Source of the DNA: DAOTUL01 sp034437435
Lineage (GTDB): Bacteria; Chloroflexota; Anaerolineae; Aggregatilineales; Phototrophicaceae
Assembly: GCA_964417785.1 (NCBI GenBank)
Contig: CAYQJO010000059.1
Coordinates: 1-20,173, forward strand
Reading direction: 5' to 3'
Length of the DNA stretch: 20,173 nt
The position numbers and the translations under genes are program-made. This document shows, piece after piece, positions 14,659 to 20,173 of the stretch. The notes beneath the pieces are model-generated. The model was not told where the DNA came from. It saw only the letters and a list, made by a program, of their open reading frames with translations, and did not search any database. Positions within the stretch are counted from its first letter, which is position 1; the number at the start of each line of letters is the position of its first letter.

Positions 14659-16086
14659 TCACGACATCACCATCCGCCGGATGGAATCGAGCATTTGCAG
14701 GGTGAGGAAGTTGCGCAGCGTGAGGGCGTAGCGGTTCTGGTCACCGTTGAGGTCGATCCAGGGATCGCCGCCGAGTTCATCGCCGCGCTGAGACAGATGA
14801 AAACCGTCCCACATCACGCCGCCGTTATCCATCAATATGGCAGTGGCCCGCAGGTCGATAAGAGGTATCTGCCGCTGTCCGGCGACCTCCATGACGGCGA
14901 TGTTCAAGTGCTGGGATTTTTCCACGTAGTAGGTCGGGCCATTGGGGAAGGTGGTCAGCACCGGGATGATGTTCTGCTGGATGGTGTAATCGACGATGCG
15001 CCCCAGGTAATCGCGGTAGACATCGATGCTGAGGTTTTGCAGATCAATGCCGGCCCCAATCAGTATCACCGAGATGGCCGGTTTGTTGATACGGTATTCA
15101 CAGGCCACCGGGGACTCATCCGGTTGGCAACGCGGATCAGTCGCGTACATGGGGTCCATGAGAGATAGCACACTGGCACCGGGGAAGGCGGCCAGACTCT
15201 GACGCGCAAACGATCCGCGAAAATAGTCAATGGTGGGTTGCAAATGGCCGAAAGGTCCTAGATTGTACTGGCCGAGGTCGTAGCCATCCAGAAAAGCCTG
15301 CTGGTGGGTGAGACTGTCGCCGACGGTGGAGATGACGGTGGGCTGCTGGCCGGTCTGGCGTCCCTGGTTGAAAATCTGGCTGGCACGGGCGGGGATATTG
15401 TAATAGACCCCGGCGGATGGCGGCTGCGATACGGGTGGGCCACCGATGACGGGTGTGGAGGGGGCAATCACGACAACCTGCTCGGCGGGGTCGGGCGTGA
15501 GGGTGGGGATTTCCACCCAGGTGACCGGCACTACTTCGGCACTACCGGGGACGGATAACAGTTCGCCGAAGACCCAGCCACGCTCACCGGCATCGGTCTC
15601 GATCTGATACCAGGAGTTGTCGGTGGTGCGTCCGACGACCTCGACGGCGGTCTCGTCGGCCAGGAGGCGCAAGGGTGGCTCAAAGTGCTGGCCGGGTCCC
15701 AGGCGTACATTTGCGCCGTTAACAGCGATAACTGCTCCGGTGAGTGCGGACGGTGAGACAGTGGTCGCCAGTGGTAGTGGAGTGTTTGTGGGCGGGACGG
15801 GTGTGCTATCCGGCGGCGAGGTGTTTGTGAGTGTGGGTGAGACCGGCGGGGTATTGGTGATGGTGGCGGTCGGCGGCGGAGTTTTGGTCGGCGGGTAGGT
15901 GGCAGTGGCGGAGGGTGCCACGGTCAGCAAGGCGACCCGTGTTTCCAGGCCGAAAACGGGTGTGTGAGTGGGGAGCGGTGTTTCGGTTGCCGGAAGAATG
16001 ACTCGTGTGGGCAAGGGCTGCTCGGCTGTCTCGGTGGCGCAGCCAACCAGGATGATGAGAATAATAGCGAGAATATCCAGACGCAT
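14659..16086 (-). CDS. SH3-SGNH hydrolase lipoprotein
   Basis: A 475-residue surface lipoprotein. The lipobox is ILVGC with Cys 16. A long Pro/Thr linker (about 25-112) precedes a bacterial SH3 domain (118-180, with NVRLGPGQHF and DAGERGWVFGEL). A second linker leads to an SGNH/GDSL-type hydrolase domain (about 245-475): STVGDSLTHQQ gives block I Ser 258, ILIGAGIDL (341-349) stands where the block III GxND motif is expected, and WDGFHLSQRGDE gives Asp 427 and His 430 of block V. Block III Asn is not obvious, so activity should be tested. Typical substrates are acyl or acetyl esters of wall glycans or lipids; here the substrate is unknown. The ATG at 16086 overlaps the stop of the upstream double-SH3 lipoprotein (TGATG), implying coupled translation. 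In-frame sequence further upstream belongs to that gene's shadow. Confidence 0.85.
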   Translation of the reverse strand: MRLDILAIILIILVGCATETAEQPLPTRVILPATETPLPTHTPVFGLETRVALLTVAPSATATYPPTKTPPPTATITNTPPVSPTLTNTSPPDSTPVPPTNTPLPLATTVSPSALTGAVIAVNGANVRLGPGQHFEPPLRLLADETAVEVVGRTTDNSWYQIETDAGERGWVFGELLSVPGSAEVVPVTWVEIPTLTPDPAEQVVVIAPSTPVIGGPPVSQPPSAGVYYNIPARASQIFNQGRQTGQQPTVISTVGDSLTHQQAFLDGYDLGQYNLGPFGHLQPTIDYFRGSFARQSLAAFPGASVLSLMDPMYATDPRCQPDESPVACEYRINKPAISVILIGAGIDLQNLSIDVYRDYLGRIVDYTIQQNIIPVLTTFPNGPTYYVEKSQHLNIAVMEVAGQRQIPLIDLRATAILMDNGGVMWDGFHLSQRGDELGGDPWIDLNGDQNRYALTLRNFLTLQMLDSIRRMVMS

Positions 16087-16820
16087 CAACCACTCTCCTC
16101 TATTGTCGCCGCCGGGGTCGGTGTGGCAATCTCGGCGGCGGGGGTGACGACAACCACACCAGTCACGGGCAGGCTTTCCAGGTTGATGAACACATCGAGA
16201 AACTGGGCGGAGACCCATCCGCTGATCCCGATGTTCATCATCACCTCCAACCACTGGTTGTCGGTCGTGCGGCCAATTACATCCAAAACGGTCCCTCCTT
16301 CAAGGTTCAAGCGGACATCGGTTGTTAATCCGGGCGACAGGCGCAGGCGCAGGCCATCGGCATCCTGGCGGACGACGGCATCCGGTAAGGGTGTCGGCGG
16401 CAGGTCATCGGCCACGCCAGTGACGGGCAGGCGCGACATCTGGACCGGCACAGCCACATCGGAAAATTCGAGCCAGCCGGTCGCGCCGGTATCGAGCGCC
16501 ACCTCGATCCACAGCGTGTCGTCGGTGCGCCCGATCACCGTGACCGGCGCACTCCCCTGGATCAGCCAGTCAACGGGGTTGGCGGTACCGGGTTGGAGGC
16601 GCAAGGGGACCGAGTCACCCACCAGTCGCCCGCGCACCTGGTCCGGGTCCAGCGTGGGGGTGCGTGTGGGTGCCGGTGTAGCGGTCTCGGTCGAGCGGGG
16701 CAGCAGGGTGATGCGTGCGCCGAGAGTGGCGGTGGGCAGCGGCGTGGGTGTGGTGGAACCGGTCTGTGTACACCCGGCCAGGATCAACAGCAGTAAAAGC
16801 ACGTATCGGACAGCGTTCAT
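16086..16820 (-). CDS. Lipoprotein with two SH3-like domains
   Basis: A 244-residue lipoprotein from the ATG at 16820, which places the signal peptide MNAVRYVLLLLLILAGC correctly (Cys 17) with AGGGA just upstream; in-frame codons before it lack signal character. After a Pro/Thr linker, two SH3-like repeats follow: 66-125 (VPLRLQPGTANPVDWL, VIGRTDDTLW, GATGWLEFSDV) and 153-212 (LRLRLSPGLTTDVRL, VIGRTTDNQW, GISGWVSAQFL). The phrase VIGRTTDN is nearly repeated in the SH3 domain of the downstream SGNH protein (VVGRTTDNSW), so the domains are probably related by duplication. There is no catalytic motif. The 1-base overlap with the SGNH gene suggests that the two products act together on the outer surface. 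Confidence 0.85.
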   Translation of the reverse strand: MNAVRYVLLLLLILAGCTQTGSTTPTPLPTATLGARITLLPRSTETATPAPTRTPTLDPDQVRGRLVGDSVPLRLQPGTANPVDWLIQGSAPVTVIGRTDDTLWIEVALDTGATGWLEFSDVAVPVQMSRLPVTGVADDLPPTPLPDAVVRQDADGLRLRLSPGLTTDVRLNLEGGTVLDVIGRTTDNQWLEVMMNIGISGWVSAQFLDVFINLESLPVTGVVVVTPAAEIATPTPAATIEESG

Positions 16821-16924
16821 ATTCCCTATGATAGGCCAGATGGAGCCTTCTACACAAACGTTTTTATGCAGAAGGCTTGATATTGTATTAAAATGATAAC
16901 AGTTCTGAATGAAGGGGGTTTGCG

Positions 16925-19540
16925 GTGGGCAGCGAACGCGCACTTGAGCTTCAAGAACAGGGCATCCAGGCGGCCAAGGCAGGCAATAAAGACGAAGCCC
17001 GACGGCTGCTACAACAATCCTTGCGGATTAACGGGCGCAGCGAGACCGCCTGGCTGTGGCTCGCCAGTGTCTCGCGCACGCCGCGTGAGCGGGTGTTGTG
17101 TTTACAGAAAGTCTTACAGATCGACCGGGATAACGAGACGGCTGTCAAAGCCGTTGAGGCGCTGGGCATCGATCCCGATCAACTTGCCCCACGCGGTCCT
17201 ACCATCGAGGAATCGCTGGTCGCGGATGACGAAGATGTGGAAGGATCGGGGATTCCGCTGCCGTCAGCGGAGAGTGTAGAAGCGGCGCGTGAACTGGGTG
17301 AGCAAATCAGCGGTATGTATCTGGAAGCGCCGCCGGTGGAGAGGATCACCTGGACGCGCAAATCACGCGGGCGGGCGGGTGAACGCGAGATCATCGTCCT
17401 GCGTTTGCAGATCGCCGTCGTGCTGCTGACGTTCTTCGTTATTGTGGGCGGTATTGCCACTTATGCTATCGCCAACAGCCCGCAGGTCCAGCTTACGCTG
17501 TTCGGCGCATCGCCCACACCGCTGCCACCGACGCGCACACCGACCAACACCGCCACCAGCACACCGGGATTCACGCCGACGCCCTCACCGACACGCCCAC
17601 TGGATGAGGCAACGTTCACGCCGACGCCGCCGATCAATCCGTCGGTCACGGCCTGGCCCACCGGGTTTATCGCCCGTACACCACAGCCGACCGATTTGTA
17701 TCTGCCGGATCGCCCGCCAGATCGCCAGATCGAACTGGCAGCGCAGTCCTTGCAGGAGAACGAACCGGCGACGGCGCTGCCGTATGCTGCAAACGCCCGC
17801 GCCCAACTCGGCAATCTGTTTGAGCCGAGTCCGTACTACTATGAGGCGATGGCGCTGCTGCAACTGGGCCAGCCGGACCGCGCATTGGAGGTGCTGGCGC
17901 AGGCGGAAGAGCGTCTGGACAATCTACAGGGTGTGCGCGGCGAGGACGAACCACTCTACCGGACGCTGATCGATTTAGGTTTTGCGCAGGTGTATCTGAA
18001 GCAGGCGGAGGATGCACGGGCGGTGTATAACCTGGAACGGGCGAGCGACCTGCTGCAACAGGCGCGTGAGCGATCCAACCGGGCGGTGGCGGTGGACAAC
18101 AATTTCGCGCAGGCCTATGTGGTCTCCGCCGACACCTATTTGCTGGAAAACCGGCTTCAGGACGCGCTCAATGTGTTGAACACAGCGCAGGCCGTGCCAG
18201 CGTTGTTCACCGACCAGAACATCATTGTCGCCCGCAGCCGTGCCTTGCTGGAACAGGCGCAGGAGTATGATCGTAATGATAACGACACCGTCGCCCGTGA
18301 GTTCTACCATCGCGCCGGGTACGAGGCGTTTTACGCCATTTACATCAACCCCTTCAACGAGGCTCCGCACCAGATACGGGTGGATTTCGCGCTGGGTGTG
18401 GGCGATCCCGGTCTGGCGGTGATTTACGCACTGGAATACCTTTTCTACTTCCCGGATAGTCCGGGCGCTTATCGCTCTCTGGGTGATGCGCGGGCCGCTG
18501 AGGGCAATATCGACCTGGCGCTCAATGCATACAGCGCGGCACTCAACCGCGAAGGTCCACCGGAGACCATCGCGGATGTGTATCTGGCGCGGGCCAGACT
18601 CTACGCCGATCAACGTCGCTATGAACTGGCGCTGGCGGACATCAACGCAGCCATCGCCCTGCGCGATCTGCTGGATACGCGGGCCGAACGGTTGCCAGTG
18701 GCGTATGCTGCCGGGGACTTCGAGACCGCCCGTGAGGACGCCGATGCGCTGCTTGGAATTCAGGTCATCGCGGACGATACCATTTATCTGTATCAGGCAC
18801 GTATGCTGGTGGACGAGTCCGATAGTCGGGCCAACGCCGAGGAAGCGCTGGCACTGCTCAACCGGGTGAGCGATGTCACAACCCAGGAGATTGGTATCGC
18901 CAACGAATATCGCGCCCATGCGCAGTTTGCTCTGGGCAATTATCCGGAGGCGCTGGCGGCGATCACAACGGCGCTGAATATCACCGAGACGGGTACGCGG
19001 CATTTTGTGCGTGGTCTGATTTACGAGGCCAGCGGTGAGGATGCTGATGCCATCGCCGAATATGAATGGGTGCTGACGTGGAACGAGGTCTATGGCTACC
19101 CCTTCGCCGGTGAGGCCGCCGAACGCATCGCCAGCATTCGAGAAGCGCAGCGTGAGGCCGCCGATCAGGCGACAGCCACTGTCGAAGCCGCTACCGCCGT
19201 CATGGCGGTCACTCAGACAGCCGAATTCGCGGAATTTGCGACGGCGACGGTGACGGCGGGTGCGCCGTTCACGGCCACCGCCGGAGTGATTGAGACGATG
19301 ACAGCGGAGGCGGGTGTGCGCTTCACGCAGACGGTTTCAGCGATGGCAACGCAGGCGGCGACTCAACAGGCGGCCACCCAGACCCGCATTGCGGCGACCG
19401 CTCGCATTGAGACAGCCACGCAAGAAGCCATCGAGACCGCGACCGGCGAATTCATCACCGGGCCAACGCAAACTGCCGAAGCGGAAATTCTGGCGACGGC
19501 TGCGGCTGGAATCACACCGGAGAACGAAACAGGTCAGTAA
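16925..19540 (+). CDS. TPR-repeat membrane protein with Thr/Ala-rich tail
   Basis: An 871-residue protein starting at GTG with AAGGGGG 6 bases upstream. Residues 5-82 are a cytoplasmic TPR-like segment (ALELQEQGIQAAKAGNKDEARRLLQQSLRI begins it). One membrane helix lies at about 157-184. A Pro/Thr linker (195-260) follows, then a long extracytoplasmic TPR array (about 265-725) with repeats such as ALPYAANARAQLG, DRALEVLAQAEERL, IDLALNAYSAALN and YPEALAAITTALN. The last 130 residues (about 740-871) are almost only Ala, Thr, Glu and Gln, predicted helical, with recurring TQTAE and ATA phrases. TPRs mediate protein-protein contact, so this is probably a scaffold for a surface complex. The 3' end overlaps the convergent Uma2 gene by 29 bases. 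Partners are unknown. Confidence 0.85.
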   Translation: MGSERALELQEQGIQAAKAGNKDEARRLLQQSLRINGRSETAWLWLASVSRTPRERVLCLQKVLQIDRDNETAVKAVEALGIDPDQLAPRGPTIEESLVADDEDVEGSGIPLPSAESVEAARELGEQISGMYLEAPPVERITWTRKSRGRAGEREIIVLRLQIAVVLLTFFVIVGGIATYAIANSPQVQLTLFGASPTPLPPTRTPTNTATSTPGFTPTPSPTRPLDEATFTPTPPINPSVTAWPTGFIARTPQPTDLYLPDRPPDRQIELAAQSLQENEPATALPYAANARAQLGNLFEPSPYYYEAMALLQLGQPDRALEVLAQAEERLDNLQGVRGEDEPLYRTLIDLGFAQVYLKQAEDARAVYNLERASDLLQQARERSNRAVAVDNNFAQAYVVSADTYLLENRLQDALNVLNTAQAVPALFTDQNIIVARSRALLEQAQEYDRNDNDTVAREFYHRAGYEAFYAIYINPFNEAPHQIRVDFALGVGDPGLAVIYALEYLFYFPDSPGAYRSLGDARAAEGNIDLALNAYSAALNREGPPETIADVYLARARLYADQRRYELALADINAAIALRDLLDTRAERLPVAYAAGDFETAREDADALLGIQVIADDTIYLYQARMLVDESDSRANAEEALALLNRVSDVTTQEIGIANEYRAHAQFALGNYPEALAAITTALNITETGTRHFVRGLIYEASGEDADAIAEYEWVLTWNEVYGYPFAGEAAERIASIREAQREAADQATATVEAATAVMAVTQTAEFAEFATATVTAGAPFTATAGVIETMTAEAGVRFTQTVSAMATQAATQQAATQTRIAATARIETATQEAIETATGEFITGPTQTAEAEILATAAAGITPENETGQ

Positions 19541-20084
19541 CGCGGATCGTCAGGCCGGGGAAGAAAGACGGCTCTTCGAGTACATCGTCGGGACCGTAGA
19601 GGCGAATCACTCTGGAGTCGTCACGACGGTACACACGCACCTGTTCCAGGTCTGGATACAGCACCCAGACCTGCTCGCATCCGTACTGGAAATAGTCGGT
19701 AATTTTGTCGAACACTGTCGCCTCGGACTCGGACGGTGAGACCACTTCAATCGCCAGGTCGGGTGCGCCATAAAACGGACGTTTGGGGTCGAAATCTGCC
19801 TGAAACCGATCACGCCGCAGGAAAAACACATCCGGTATGCGCATCAAGCGCACACCGCTCTCATCGGTATGGAGGACAAAGATCAGACCATCCCCGCCGA
19901 CATAGCCGAGTTGATGCTGGCGTGTGTGCGGTCGCAGTATATCAACGGCATTTGCCACGACGAAGTTATGCTCAAAGCCGGTCGGACTCATTTCGACCAT
20001 CACCCCATCCACTACTTCAAACAGGATGTCTTGCGCCCCCAGACGCAGCAGGTCATCCTCAGTGATTATGTCATAAGCGTACAT
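19512..20084 (-). CDS. Uma2-family putative endonuclease (DUF820)
   Basis: A 190-residue protein of the Uma2 family, which has a PD-(D/E)xK nuclease fold and is abundant in Chloroflexota and cyanobacteria. Landmarks: TEDDLLRLGAQD and FEVVDGVMVEMSPTG at the N-terminus, RIPDVFFLR with Asp 85, GAPDLAIEVVSPSES with Asp 109 and Glu 113, then Lys 127 in DKITDYFQYGCEQVWVLYPD, giving D...D-x-E...K-Y-x-x-G order. The family's biological role is poorly established; DNA cleavage is inferred from fold. It is often found singly, as here, and in many paralogues. The start is the ATG at 20084 with AGGTGAT rather far upstream (13 bases). A GATGC-AGT-GCATC inverted repeat (20106-20118) lies 22 bases before the start. 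The 89 bases to the window end hold nothing else. Confidence 0.9.
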   Translation of the reverse strand: MYAYDIITEDDLLRLGAQDILFEVVDGVMVEMSPTGFEHNFVVANAVDILRPHTRQHQLGYVGGDGLIFVLHTDESGVRLMRIPDVFFLRRDRFQADFDPKRPFYGAPDLAIEVVSPSESEATVFDKITDYFQYGCEQVWVLYPDLEQVRVYRRDDSRVIRLYGPDDVLEEPSFFPGLTIRVTDLFRSPV

Positions 20085-20105
20085 GGTGTTGCATATCCAT
20101 CACCT

Positions 20106-20118
20106 GATGCAGTGCATC
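20106..20118. promoter_or_regulatory. 13-bp inverted repeat upstream of the Uma2 gene
   Basis: GATGC (20106-20110), AGT, GCATC (20114-20118). A TTGATA-like -35 lies just upstream on the minus strand (in TATTGATAG), so the palindrome would fall in the spacer, a typical repressor position. Arms of 5 bp are short enough to arise by chance. Confidence 0.3.
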
Positions 20119-20173
20119 TATCAATACCTTCGCCAAAAATGAGGATATAGAGGGCTTTTGAGGTATAGTTTTG

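Noticed and set aside
15700..16010. Repetitive G/T-rich stretch as a possible CRISPR or tandem repeat
   Set aside because: It is the Pro/Thr-linker coding part of the minus-strand SGNH lipoprotein; repeats are short, irregular and in frame.

Overview
The window looks like chromosome from a Chloroflexota bacterium, most likely Anaerolineae-like. This is inferred from style, not from a marker gene. Several exported proteins join a signal peptide or lipobox to Pro/Thr-rich linkers (runs of PTATPT type) and bacterial SH3-like domains. There is also a membrane-anchored TPR protein with a Thr/Ala-rich tail and a CopC-CopD fusion. I see no rRNA, tRNA, CRISPR array, transposase or prophage gene. Coding density is high and no gene-free stretch exceeds 300 bases. 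The longest are about 253 bases (12283-12535) and 166 bases (592-757).

Layout. 1-591 (-) is the start of a degenerate receiver-domain protein that runs off the left edge. 758-1945 (+) is an SH3/CARDB lipoprotein. 1942-3653 (-) is a two-gene unit: an exported HExxH peptidase followed by a membrane thioredoxin-like protein. 3727-4122 (-) is a small protein of unknown function, divergent from transketolase (4254-6239, +) across a compact double promoter. 6356-9966 (+) is a tightly packed operon: exodeoxyribonuclease III/AP endonuclease, ribose-5-phosphate isomerase B, a 63-residue one-helix membrane protein, and a CopC-CopD fusion whose C-terminal cytochrome-c-like domain has lost its haem motif. 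9963-12273 (-) is a pair of exported proteins: a beta-propeller and a protein of three cysteine-paired SH3-like repeats.

12283-13074 is the least ordinary part. It holds a 19-bp palindrome, a 41-42-residue membrane peptide ORF with a near-consensus Shine-Dalgarno, and, tail to tail with it, what appears to be the severed C-terminal membrane domain of an FtsX-type permease. Next come a SAM methyltransferase (+) and the protein-repair methyltransferase Pcm (-), which converge. 14659-16820 (-) is a translationally coupled lipoprotein pair: a double-SH3 protein and an SH3-SGNH hydrolase. 16925-19540 (+) is a large TPR membrane protein, and 19512-20084 (-) is a Uma2-family nuclease-like protein.

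The metabolic genes are conventional: tkt and rpiB both serve the non-oxidative pentose phosphate pathway. Most of the rest concerns the cell surface. No clearly new multi-gene system is visible. The points most worth checking are the haem-less cytochrome domain fused to CopCD, the small-ORF/FtsX-remnant locus, the triple cysteine-paired SH3 protein, and the SH3-SGNH lipoprotein pair.
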